From UBA2943 sp946534895 (GTDB taxonomy: Bacteria; Bacillota; Clostridia; Christensenellales; Aristaeellaceae), in assembly GCA_946534895.1 (NCBI GenBank), contig CAMNDE010000006.1, forward strand, positions 1-64,000: a DNA stretch of 64,000 nt, in the 5' to 3' direction. Positions 44,581-52,767 of this stretch are shown in pieces; position 1 is the stretch's first letter; every line of letters begins with the position of its first letter. Both the position numbers and the translations under genes were made by a program. The notes below the pieces were generated by a model. That model saw only the letters and a list, made by a program, of their open reading frames with translations, did no database searches and was not told the origin of the DNA.

Positions 44581-45330
44581 TTAATGATATTCCACCACGC
44601 TGGCCCAGGAGAGCAGGAATTCCCGTTCCTTTTCATTGCCCTTCACCGATTGGCTGGCTGCCACGATGGGCATCCATTTCTGCACATACTGCATGTCTGT
44701 GCCGCTCTTTTCGCAGAACAGGTTCAGGTATTCCTTGGCCCCTTCGATATCGCCGTTCAGCCAGAACAAAAGATAGGTACGCGCCGCGTCGGCGGAGGCG
44801 TTGCCCTGGGTCACATGGCTCCAGTCGATCACGTAGGGCGTGCCGTCCTGGCTGATAATCACGTTGGAGGGCCAGAAATCGCCGTGGCACACCTTGTTGT
44901 GGGTGGGCATGCCCTCCAGCCGAGCATGCAGGTCATAGCGGGTGGTTGCGTCCAGATCGGCCTGGCTGATCTTGCGGCTCATCTTGTCCTTAAGCCGATT
45001 CAGCATGGGGCAGGTTTTGCTCTGCACTTCCATCTGGATGTCCACGAACTGATTTAAATACTTCGACTTATTGTCCGGATCTTCCTTCATGAGCTGGGAT
45101 AAAGTTTTCCCCTGGATGAATTCGGAGAGAATGGCCCATTTGCCCTCGATCATGGTCACGCCCAGGATCTTGGGAATATGCAGCCCGGTTTCCTCGATGC
45201 GGGCCTGGTTCAGCGCTTCATTGAGGATATCGGCCTTGGAATAGTTTTCGTTGAACACTTTGACGCACTGGTCGCCATCCCGGTAAATGGTCTTGGCGTT
45301 ACGTACGGCAATCACACGATCCAGATTCAT
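44581..45330 (-). CDS. Aminoglycoside phosphotransferase/choline-kinase-like protein
   Basis: 249 residues with an eukaryotic-like kinase fold: an N-lobe with QCVKVFNENYSKADILNEA (probable ATP lysine) and the C-lobe catalytic loop VCHGDFWPSNVI (His-Gly-Asp) and metal-binding VIDWSH. Small-molecule kinases for aminoglycosides, choline or related metabolites share this. It sits between adhE and the hydrogenase genes, 16 bases downstream of adhE, an unexpected place; the substrate is unknown and could equally be a protein or sugar. Confidence 0.8.
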   Translation of the reverse strand: MNLDRVIAVRNAKTIYRDGDQCVKVFNENYSKADILNEALNQARIEETGLHIPKILGVTMIEGKWAILSEFIQGKTLSQLMKEDPDNKSKYLNQFVDIQMEVQSKTCPMLNRLKDKMSRKISQADLDATTRYDLHARLEGMPTHNKVCHGDFWPSNVIISQDGTPYVIDWSHVTQGNASADAARTYLLFWLNGDIEGAKEYLNLFCEKSGTDMQYVQKWMPIVAASQSVKGNEKEREFLLSWASVVEYH

Positions 45331-45346
45331 GGTTTTCTCCTCCTTC

Positions 45347-48049
45347 TCACTTTTTCCGGCCGGTCCGATAGGCCTTCTTCACAGCGTCGTCCTGCACAGC
45401 GCCCAGGTCGTCCGCCGTGGGCTTCGGTGCTTCAGCAAAATGCTTTTCGCCGTAATAGGCATTCAGATACATCTGCCGGATTTCACTCATGAGCGGGTAG
45501 CGCGGATTGGCACCGGTGCACTGGTCATCGAAGGCCTGCTCCACCATGTCGTCCAGCCGGTTCAGGAAGTCCTTCTCATCCGGCACATAGTCCCGGATGG
45601 TGGGCTTGATGTCCACATAGGTCTTCAGGTCGTTGATCATCTTGATCAGGCCTTCCAGCTTGTCGCGGTCGCTAGTGCCCTTCACGCCCAGTGCTTCGGC
45701 CACTTCGGCGTAGCGGCGCAGGGTATGGGGATGATCGTACTGCGGGAAGGTACCCATCTTGGCAGGGGCTTCGGCGGCATTGAAGCGCAGCACCTCTTCG
45801 ATCATCAGTGCGTTGGCCACGCCGTGGGGGATATGGTGGAAGGCGCCCAGCTTATGGGCCATGGAGTGGCACACGCCCAGGAAGGCGTTGGCAAAGGCCA
45901 TGCCGGCCATGGTGGCGGCGTTGGCCATCTTTTCCCGGGCCTCCACGTCCGTCAGACCGTTGTCATAGGCTCTGGGCAGGTATTCAAAGATGGTCTGCAG
46001 CGCCTTGATGGCGAGGCCGTCAGTGTAATCCGTGGCCATCATGGAGGCGTAGGCTTCCAGTGCGTGGGTCACCGCGTCAATGCCGCTGGCAGCGGTCAGA
46101 CCTTTGGGCGCGGTCATATGGAAGTCCGTGTCAACAATGGCCATATTGGGCAGCAGCGCATAATCCGCCAGGGGATATTTCACGCCGCTCTGTTCGTCGG
46201 TGATCACGGCGAAGGGGGTTACCTCACTGCCGGTGCCGGCAGAGGTGGGGATGGCGATGAAATAGGCCTTTTCGCCCATTCTGGGGAAGGTGTATACACG
46301 CTTGCGGATGTCCATGAAGCGCATGGCCATATCCTGGAAATCGACCTCGGGATGCTCGTAGAGCACCCACATGATCTTGCCGGCATCCATGGCGCTGCCG
46401 CCGCCAAGGGCGATGATCACATCGGGCTGAAACAGGCGCATCTGCTCCGCGCCGGCCTTGGCACAGGCCAGGGTGGGATCGGGAGCCACATCAAAGAAGG
46501 TGGCGTGCTGAATGCCCAGTTCATCCAGCTTTTCGGTGATGGGCCGGGTATTGCCGTTGTGATAGAGGAAGCTGTCCGTGACGATAAACGCCTTCTTTTT
46601 GCCCATCACGTGCTTGAGCTCATCCAGCGCCACCGGCAGGCAGCCTTTCTTGATATACACCTTTTCCGGCGCACGGAACCACAGCATGTTCTCTCTCCTT
46701 TCGGCTACGGTTTTGATGTTCAGCAGGTGCTTGACGCCCACATTTTCGGATACGGAATTACCACCCCAGCTTCCGCAGCCCAGCGTGAGGGAAGGAGCCA
46801 TTTTGAAGTTGTACAGATCCCCGATGCCGCCCTGGGAAGAAGGCGTGTTCACCACAATGCGGCAGGTCTTCATCCGGGCCGCGAAGGCATCCAGCACCTC
46901 AGGCTTCTTCTGGGTGTCGGCATACAGGGAAGCGGTGTGGCCGTAGCCACCGTCGGCGATCAGACGTTCTGCCTTGCTGAAGGCATCCTCCAGATCACGG
47001 GCGCGGTACATGGCCAGCACGGGACTGAGCTTTTCATGGGCAAATTCCTCGGAAAGCTCCACGGAATCCACTTCACCGATCAGCACCTTGGTGCCTTCCG
47101 GCACGGTAACGCCTGCCAGGGAAGCGATCCTGCAGGCGCTCTGGCCCACGATTTTGGCATTCAGTGCGCCATTGATCAGGATGGTATGACGCACCCTGTC
47201 CAGCTCAGTGTCTTTGAGGAACCAGCAGCCGCGGCTGGCAAATTCGGTTTTGACCGTCTCATATATGCTGTCCAGCACGATCACGCTCTGCTCGGAGGCG
47301 CAGATCATGCCGTTGTCAAAGGTTTTGGAATGGATGATGGAATTGACCGCCAGCACCAGGTTGGCGCTGTCGTCGATGACGGCGGGCACGTTGCCCGCGC
47401 CCACGCCCAGGGCGGGCTTGCCGCTGGAATAGGCAGCCTTCACCATGCCGGGGCCGCCGGTGGCCAGGATAATATCCGCTTCCCGCATCAGGGTGTTGGT
47501 CATGTCCAGGGAAGGCACGTCGATCCAGCTGATGATGCCCTCCGGCGCGCCGGCCTTCACCGCCGCGTCCAGCACCACCTTCGCCGCGGCAATGGTGGAT
47601 TTCTTTGCCCGGGGATGGGGGCTGAAAATGATGCCGTTGCGGGTTTTCAGGCAGATCAGCGCCTTGAAAATGGCGGTGGAGGTGGGATTGGTGGTGGGAA
47701 TGACCGCCGCTACCACGCCGATGGGCTCGGCAATCTTCTTCATGCCGTAAGCCTTGTCTTCCTCGATGACGCCGCAGGTCTTGGTATCCCGATAGGCGTT
47801 GTAAATGTATTCGCTGGCGTAGTGGTTCTTGATCACCTTGTCCTCCACCACGCCCATGCCGGTTTCCTCCACGGCCAGCTTGGCCAGGGGGATGCGGGCC
47901 TGGTTGGCAGCCGTAGCTGCGGCCAGGAAGATTTTATCCACCTGCTCCTGGGTATAGCCGGCGTAAATCTGCTGGGCGGCGCGCACCCGCGCGATGGCCG
48001 CTTCCAGCGTTTCCACGCTGTCCACCATGTCAAATGCTTTGGTATCCAT
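45347..48049 (-). CDS. adhE: Bifunctional acetaldehyde-CoA/alcohol dehydrogenase
   Basis: 900 residues from ATG 48049 (MDTKAFDMVDSVET) with GGAGGAACAGT upstream. The N-terminal half is an acetylating aldehyde dehydrogenase (active-site Cys250 in FDNGMICASEQSV); the C-terminal half is an iron-dependent alcohol dehydrogenase (IIALGGGSAMDAGKIMW, AGTGSEVTPFAV, and the metal-binding VCHSMAHKLGAFHHIPHG). It reduces acetyl-CoA to ethanol with NADH, in cytoplasmic spirosomes. It overlaps rex by 20 bases, so Rex regulates an operon in which it is encoded. Confidence 0.97.
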   Translation of the reverse strand: MDTKAFDMVDSVETLEAAIARVRAAQQIYAGYTQEQVDKIFLAAATAANQARIPLAKLAVEETGMGVVEDKVIKNHYASEYIYNAYRDTKTCGVIEEDKAYGMKKIAEPIGVVAAVIPTTNPTSTAIFKALICLKTRNGIIFSPHPRAKKSTIAAAKVVLDAAVKAGAPEGIISWIDVPSLDMTNTLMREADIILATGGPGMVKAAYSSGKPALGVGAGNVPAVIDDSANLVLAVNSIIHSKTFDNGMICASEQSVIVLDSIYETVKTEFASRGCWFLKDTELDRVRHTILINGALNAKIVGQSACRIASLAGVTVPEGTKVLIGEVDSVELSEEFAHEKLSPVLAMYRARDLEDAFSKAERLIADGGYGHTASLYADTQKKPEVLDAFAARMKTCRIVVNTPSSQGGIGDLYNFKMAPSLTLGCGSWGGNSVSENVGVKHLLNIKTVAERRENMLWFRAPEKVYIKKGCLPVALDELKHVMGKKKAFIVTDSFLYHNGNTRPITEKLDELGIQHATFFDVAPDPTLACAKAGAEQMRLFQPDVIIALGGGSAMDAGKIMWVLYEHPEVDFQDMAMRFMDIRKRVYTFPRMGEKAYFIAIPTSAGTGSEVTPFAVITDEQSGVKYPLADYALLPNMAIVDTDFHMTAPKGLTAASGIDAVTHALEAYASMMATDYTDGLAIKALQTIFEYLPRAYDNGLTDVEAREKMANAATMAGMAFANAFLGVCHSMAHKLGAFHHIPHGVANALMIEEVLRFNAAEAPAKMGTFPQYDHPHTLRRYAEVAEALGVKGTSDRDKLEGLIKMINDLKTYVDIKPTIRDYVPDEKDFLNRLDDMVEQAFDDQCTGANPRYPLMSEIRQMYLNAYYGEKHFAEAPKPTADDLGAVQDDAVKKAYRTGRKK

Positions 48050-48686
48050 ACTGTTCCTCCTCTTCCGGTTTTCCTGTCTCACTGGCTGTCATTCGGAGAT
48101 AAGCCAGGGATAAAGCGATGTTTTCCTGATGCACGGTCACATGGGACGGCACTTTGATGGGGACCGGCGCAAAACTGAGGATTGCATTCAGTCCGGCGGC
48201 TATCATCTCATTGGCGGCTGTCTGGGCTGCCGCGGACGGTACCGTCAGTATGCCCGCCTGAACGGGATGCGAAGCGCAGAAGTCATTAAGCCGGTTCATG
48301 GGGTACACCGGAGTGTGCCCGTGAAATAAAGGCAAAGCGGAAGCGTGCAGGTCAAAGGCAGCGATGATTTCCATGCCGTAATCCCTGAAGCCGTCGTATT
48401 CCATCAGGGCTGAGCCCAGCCTGCCCGCGCCGACAATCACCGCGGAGACGGGCATGTCCACGCCCAGTGTTCTCTCCAGATCCCGGAGAAGAACCTGGAC
48501 GGGATAGCCAACCTTGGGAAGCCCGGCTGTGCATATGCGGGCAAGGTCCTTGCGCACCTGAACTTCGCCCAGCCCCAGTCCTCTGGCGATCTGCGTGGCG
48601 GAAACCTTTTCCGCATCCATTCTGCGCAGATAGCGCAGATACATGGGCAGTCGTCCCAGTGTCGCTTTTGAAAGCGTACTCTGCAA
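48030..48686 (-). CDS. rex: Redox-sensing transcriptional repressor Rex
   Basis: 218 residues from a TTG at 48686 (TTG CAG AGT ACG), with AAAGGGGG seven bases upstream; the frame stays open 20 codons further but that lies over a probable TATGAT -10. An N-terminal winged helix (LGRLPMYLRYLRRMDAEKVSA, GEVQVRKDLARI) is followed by a Rossmann domain (VIVGAGRLGSALMEYDGF). Rex binds DNA when the NADH/NAD+ ratio is low and represses reductive fermentation genes such as adhE. First gene of the redox operon. No perfect TTGTGAA-type Rex box was found upstream. Confidence 0.92.
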   Translation of the reverse strand: MQSTLSKATLGRLPMYLRYLRRMDAEKVSATQIARGLGLGEVQVRKDLARICTAGLPKVGYPVQVLLRDLERTLGVDMPVSAVIVGAGRLGSALMEYDGFRDYGMEIIAAFDLHASALPLFHGHTPVYPMNRLNDFCASHPVQAGILTVPSAAAQTAANEMIAAGLNAILSFAPVPIKVPSHVTVHQENIALSLAYLRMTASETGKPEEEEQYGYQSI

Positions 48687-48796
48687 AGGAGCAGCCCCCT
48701 TTCGATACACATCATATCGAATTGCCGGGGCTTTGCGAATTACCAAAACCGTATAGCCGATATATCACAGTTGATAAGTTGCGCTCCATTATGTGC

Positions 48797-48834
48797 AAAA
48801 AAAGAAGCTTTGCTGCCGGATGCGACAGCAAAGC
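48797..48834 (-). terminator. Terminator of the LysR gene
   Basis: GCTTTGCTG (48807-48815) with CAGCAAAGC (48826-48834), then on the minus strand TTCTTTTTTT. Confidence 0.8.
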
Positions 48835-48850
48835 GTTTGCCGGAATCGAT

Positions 48851-49780
48851 TTATTCTCTTTTGGGAATACAGGCGCGCCTGGACCGGGTCAGCTCCGTGA
48901 TAAAGCACTTGTCCAGTTCTGTCAGCTGGTAGTCCTGCCGGTGAATCAGCATATCCCGGTACATCCGCTGATTATCCGCACATTTCCGCTGCACCAGATG
49001 CAGCTGACGCAGAAGCCGCTCCGGCAGGGGCGATACCCACATAAAGGTTTCAGGGTTTTCGGCAAGCAGATCCAGCTGACTTCCCCGTTCAAACACGAAG
49101 ATGCGCCTTGGCGTCTGCGGCAGCTCCTCATCCCGGACCGCAGAAAGCGGCAGGGAAGGCACGTAAGGATCGGCGTGCGCAATCTGGATGTAGTGCTGCA
49201 GATCGGAAAAATGGATCGTGTCCATGGCTGCAAGGCCGCAGTCTTCCCGCATGACAAGCACATACCTGAACTCCGCGACGATTTCACCGCTCAGGCCCTT
49301 CTCCGCCATCATCTGCTTGAAATACTTATCGTAGCCTGCCGCATAGCGGATGATGCCCAGGTTATATCCGACCTCCAGGATGTTTTTCACTGCGTGCAGC
49401 GCATTGGTTTCCTGGTAAAAGATTTCCACGTTATCCTTTCCCAGCAACCGGGAAAAGGAAGCAAAGGCATCCGATATATAACTGGCCCTGGGCACGGAAA
49501 TGGAAAAACGCCGTTTGCCGGGTTTCCGTTCCTTGTACTGGCTTTCCATCTCGTCCACCTGCTCCAGAATCTTCTGTGCCTGACGGACAAAGAGTTCACC
49601 GTCCGGGGTGAGCATCATGCCTTTGGATGAGCGGCGGAAGAACTGGATGCCAAGGTCCGATTCCATTTCCCTGACCACTCTGCTCAGATTGGGCTGGGCA
49701 ACATGCAGTTCTTCTGATGCCCGGTTAAGGGAACCGTTTTCTGCAATGGAAACCACATATTTCAGATGCAGGATATTCAT
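48851..49780 (-). CDS. LysR-family transcriptional regulator
   Basis: 309 residues. The winged helix-turn-helix (MNILHLKYVVSIAENGSLNR, ASEELHVAQPNLSRVVREME) is at 1-60, and the effector-binding domain covers about 90-300. No divergent metabolic gene is adjacent, so the target cannot be read from context; the rex-adhE operon lies downstream on the same strand. It is monocistronic, bounded by terminators on both sides. Confidence 0.92.
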   Translation of the reverse strand: MNILHLKYVVSIAENGSLNRASEELHVAQPNLSRVVREMESDLGIQFFRRSSKGMMLTPDGELFVRQAQKILEQVDEMESQYKERKPGKRRFSISVPRASYISDAFASFSRLLGKDNVEIFYQETNALHAVKNILEVGYNLGIIRYAAGYDKYFKQMMAEKGLSGEIVAEFRYVLVMREDCGLAAMDTIHFSDLQHYIQIAHADPYVPSLPLSAVRDEELPQTPRRIFVFERGSQLDLLAENPETFMWVSPLPERLLRQLHLVQRKCADNQRMYRDMLIHRQDYQLTELDKCFITELTRSRRACIPKRE

Positions 49781-49928
49781 TCGTTTTTTTCCTCTCTGCA
49801 GATCGCTCCGGTCCTCGCAAAGCTTTTGTATGCAAGTCCTGTCAGATTTCGATGTGCGGCGGGAAAATCCTGCCTTGGAAGGAAGTCTGTGTCCGGCCGG
49901 ACATATGTCTGCGGACAGTCCGGGCGTG

Positions 49929-49962
49929 AAAAAAGGAGATGATGCCGGTCATCTCCTTTTTT
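49929..49962. terminator. Bidirectional terminator after the AraC gene
   Basis: AAAAAAGGAGATGA-TGCCGG-TCATCTCCTTTTTT, a perfect 14-bp stem with A and T runs in both directions, 22 bases from the AraC stop. Confidence 0.85.
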
Positions 49963-49983
49963 CGCGTGTGGTTTGCGGTTTGT

Positions 49984-50895
49984 TCACTGTACGGTGTCTT
50001 CCGGGGCGTTTGCGCCCGGATTCCCGCGCTTGCCCTGCTCTGAAGTCCGGTAGGCGGTGGGACTGAGTCCGTAATACTTTTTGAAGGCTGCCGAGAAGAC
50101 CAGCTGATCGCTGTATCCGGACCTGGAAGTGATTTCCTTGACGGAGAGGGATGTGTCCCGCAGAAAAGATGCGGCATGGCGCATGCGGCATGCGATGAGA
50201 TACTGCTGCGCGGAACGCTTCAGCTCTTTCTGGAAGGCGCGGTTCAGCGTGGTACGGGAAATGCCGATATGGCTGGCCACATCCTCCACGGTGATCGAGG
50301 AATGCATGTACATTTCCTTGATATAGGCGCGACCGAGCTCGGCATAGAGGACGTCCGGTGATTCGGTTCTGGTGAATTCCAGACCGCCGCTGGTCTTTTC
50401 ATATTCTGCTGCCAGCAGGGAGAAAAGATGGATCATGCAGGCTTCCCGTGCCAGGGTGTCGGAGGCGGAGAGGGACCTGCGGCCGATGATGTTCTCGATG
50501 CAGGCCAGTACCTGATCGGTTTCCTTCAGGGGAAGCACCAGCTGATCCCGGGTGAATCCGCACTTGCGGAGGACGGTTTCTGCCCGTACGCCCTGAAACC
50601 CGATCCAGGCATAGGACCACGGGTGATTGCTGTCCGAGCCGTATACGATGGGTTCACCCGGGCGGATGAGAAACATCTGTCCGGCATGAAGGGCGTGGGT
50701 CTTGTCCCGGGCGGAATAAAAGCCCGCTCCGGAGAGGACAAAATGAAGAATGTATTCTGTGCGCGGTACGGACACAATATGAAACGGCTTGCAGTCTTCT
50801 GTACCCACATGAACCAGCGTCAGTTCCAGAGAAGGTTCCACCAGCCCTTCCAGAACACGGTAGGAACTGCTGGAGAAAAATGCTGCGTTTTTCAT
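49984..50895 (-). CDS. AraC-family regulator with cupin sensor domain
   Basis: 303 residues from ATG 50895 (MKNAAFFSSSSYRV) with GGGAGGAATC upstream; the first in-frame ATG is 16 codons earlier without a site. Residues 1-165 form a cupin-like sugar-sensing domain (GQMFLIRPGEPIVYGSD), and about 200-290 the two helix-turn-helix units (ITVEDVASHIGISRTTLNRAF, SVKEITSRSGYSDQLVFSAAF). It diverges from the GH36-like gene and CUT1 importer and is the likely activator of that alpha-galactoside operon in response to an imported sugar. Confidence 0.92.
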   Translation of the reverse strand: MKNAAFFSSSSYRVLEGLVEPSLELTLVHVGTEDCKPFHIVSVPRTEYILHFVLSGAGFYSARDKTHALHAGQMFLIRPGEPIVYGSDSNHPWSYAWIGFQGVRAETVLRKCGFTRDQLVLPLKETDQVLACIENIIGRRSLSASDTLAREACMIHLFSLLAAEYEKTSGGLEFTRTESPDVLYAELGRAYIKEMYMHSSITVEDVASHIGISRTTLNRAFQKELKRSAQQYLIACRMRHAASFLRDTSLSVKEITSRSGYSDQLVFSAAFKKYYGLSPTAYRTSEQGKRGNPGANAPEDTVQ

Positions 50896-50964
50896 GATTC
50901 CTCCCAGCTGCTTCCCATGCAGCGCGGTATTCGTCTGAAACATTTTAACATATCAGAAGCGATT

Positions 50965-50976
50965 TGAACATGTTCA
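50965..50976. promoter_or_regulatory. Palindromic operator candidate TGAACATGTTCA
   Basis: A perfect 12-base palindrome between the divergent AraC and GH36-like genes, seven bases before TATAAT (50983-50988) on the plus strand. It is suited to a dimeric regulator; which one is unproven. Confidence 0.45.
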
Positions 50977-51068
50977 TATTCATATAATTTGGCTACGTCA
51001 GAATATTTCAAATCTGGTAAGAATGGGACATAATCAGCACAACAAAGGGACGCGAGAGGGGCATGAAC

Positions 51069-52724
51069 GTGTTTGAAACCATCAAGCGTGCTCCGGATGC
51101 GGTAGAGGTCGAAAGCAGGGCCGCAGTCGGAAATGACATAGATCATGGAAAGTTCTGCCTGAAGGATGTCACGGTAGAGGCAAAGGCAGGAAAAGACGGA
51201 CTGGAGATCAGTGTGGCGGCGGAGAAAACGCCGGTGAGCCGCGTAAGACTGCGCTGGCATTTTGGGGAAAAGCTGCGCGGCCGGGTGCTGGGAGATGCAT
51301 GGGAGCGTGCCTATGCCGATCTGGAATGGGAAACCATTACACCCTGGCACACGCTGCCGTGGTACTGCCTGGTCAATGACGGCACAAGCACCGTGGGATA
51401 CGGTGTAAAAACCCGGGCCGGGGCCATCTGCTCATGGCAGATCGATCCGGAAGGCGTCACCCTGAAGCTGGATGTGCGCTGCGGCGGGGACGGAGTGCTG
51501 CTGAACGGAAGAGTCCTGCATGCGGCCACGGTGGTTTCCGAGCTGTATGAAGACATGAGTGCCTTTGTGGCGGCCCAGGCGTTCTGCCGCAGGATGAATA
51601 CGGACCCGATTCTGCCGGAAAAGCCGGTTTACGGGGCCAACAACTGGTACTACGCCTACGGGCGCAGTTCCCGGGAAGACATCCTGAAGGATGCGGAGTA
51701 TCTGGCAAAGCTCACGGAAGGCGTGGAGAACAGGCCGTACATGGTCATAGATGACGGCTGGCAGACCGGGCGTTATGACGCCCAGGGCTGCTACGAGAAG
51801 ATCTACAACGGAGGCCCCTGGGTCCCGAATGACCGGTTCGGGGACATGCGGGAGCTGGCCCGGGAGATCAGTGAGCGCGGAGTGATCCCGGGTATCTGGG
51901 TCCGGCTGCTGCAGGATGATCTGAGCGGCCTGCCGGACACATGGAAGCTGCCTGCCGGCGGCCTGGATCCGTCAGTGCCCGGTGTGCTGGATCTGGTCCG
52001 GGAAACCGTGAAAACCATTGCAGACTGGGGCTATCGGCTGCTGAAGCATGATTTCAGTACCTTTGACATGGTGGGCCGCTGGGGCGGTGAGATGCCCGAT
52101 GAGATGGCCAAGGACGGCTGGCACTTTGCGGACCGCACGAGAACCACAGCGGAAATCATGGTCGGTCTGTACCGGACGATTTATGAGGCCGCAAAGCCTT
52201 CCGGCATGCTGATTCTCGGCTGCAACGCGGTGGGCCATCTGGGAGCGGGACTCATGCACATGAACCGCACCGGAGATGACACCAGCGGGCTCATGTGGGA
52301 GCGGACGCTGCGCTTCGGTGTCAATACGCTGGCCTTCCGGATGCCTCAGCACGGCGCGTTCTATGATACGGACGCGGACTGCATGGGCATTACCGGCGGG
52401 ATTCCCTGGTCGTTCAACCGGCAGTGGGGCAGGCTGCTGAGCCTGAGCGGAACATCCATGTTCGTGTCGGTGAAGCCGGGTTCCCTGACGCCGGACGAGG
52501 AACAGGAACTGTCCGAAATGCTTCGCGAAAACGCCCGGAGGCGTGCCCCGGCGGAACCGCTGGACTGGCAGGATACCGGGCTTCCCCAGGAATGGCTGCT
52601 GGACGGTCAGAAGACAGATTTTCACTGGTATGAGCCCGCAGGACTCAGGATCGGCTGCGCGGGCGGGCCCGTGTGGGAACGCGTATGGCGGGAGGTTTCC
52701 GCCGTGCTGGATGCAAAGGAATGA
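51069..52724 (+). CDS. GH36-like alpha-galactosidase family protein
   Basis: 551 residues. The GTG at 51069 (GTG TTT GAA ACC) is preferred to the ATG two codons earlier because AGAGGGG is seven bases before it and the related relic at the window start begins ATG TTT GAA ACC. N-terminal beta-sandwich (1-170), then a TIM barrel with NNWYYAYGRS, YMVIDDGWQTGRY, probable nucleophile Asp328 in LLKHDFSTFD, and probable acid/base Asp403 or Asp404 in NRTGDDTSG. The motifs differ from textbook GH36 (KWD), so substrate could be an alpha-galactoside or a related alpha-linked sugar. Cytoplasmic. First gene of the CUT1/GH27 operon. Confidence 0.8.
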   Translation: MFETIKRAPDAVEVESRAAVGNDIDHGKFCLKDVTVEAKAGKDGLEISVAAEKTPVSRVRLRWHFGEKLRGRVLGDAWERAYADLEWETITPWHTLPWYCLVNDGTSTVGYGVKTRAGAICSWQIDPEGVTLKLDVRCGGDGVLLNGRVLHAATVVSELYEDMSAFVAAQAFCRRMNTDPILPEKPVYGANNWYYAYGRSSREDILKDAEYLAKLTEGVENRPYMVIDDGWQTGRYDAQGCYEKIYNGGPWVPNDRFGDMRELAREISERGVIPGIWVRLLQDDLSGLPDTWKLPAGGLDPSVPGVLDLVRETVKTIADWGYRLLKHDFSTFDMVGRWGGEMPDEMAKDGWHFADRTRTTAEIMVGLYRTIYEAAKPSGMLILGCNAVGHLGAGLMHMNRTGDDTSGLMWERTLRFGVNTLAFRMPQHGAFYDTDADCMGITGGIPWSFNRQWGRLLSLSGTSMFVSVKPGSLTPDEEQELSEMLRENARRRAPAEPLDWQDTGLPQEWLLDGQKTDFHWYEPAGLRIGCAGGPVWERVWREVSAVLDAKE

Positions 52725-52767
52725 TTTGCCGTCAGGCAATTCATCATAGAAAAAGGAGGACAAAACC

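Noticed and set aside
40511..48157. Very long open frames opposite the hydrogenase genes (688 codons) and opposite adhE (956 codons).
   Set aside because: They mirror genes with clear family motifs, lack ribosome sites and have shadow-like composition (Gly, His, Val, Ala rich) caused by high GC at third positions.
48746..48790. Possible Rex box (TGTGA half-site) upstream of rex.
   Set aside because: Only one half-site is visible, without the inverted partner at the proper distance.
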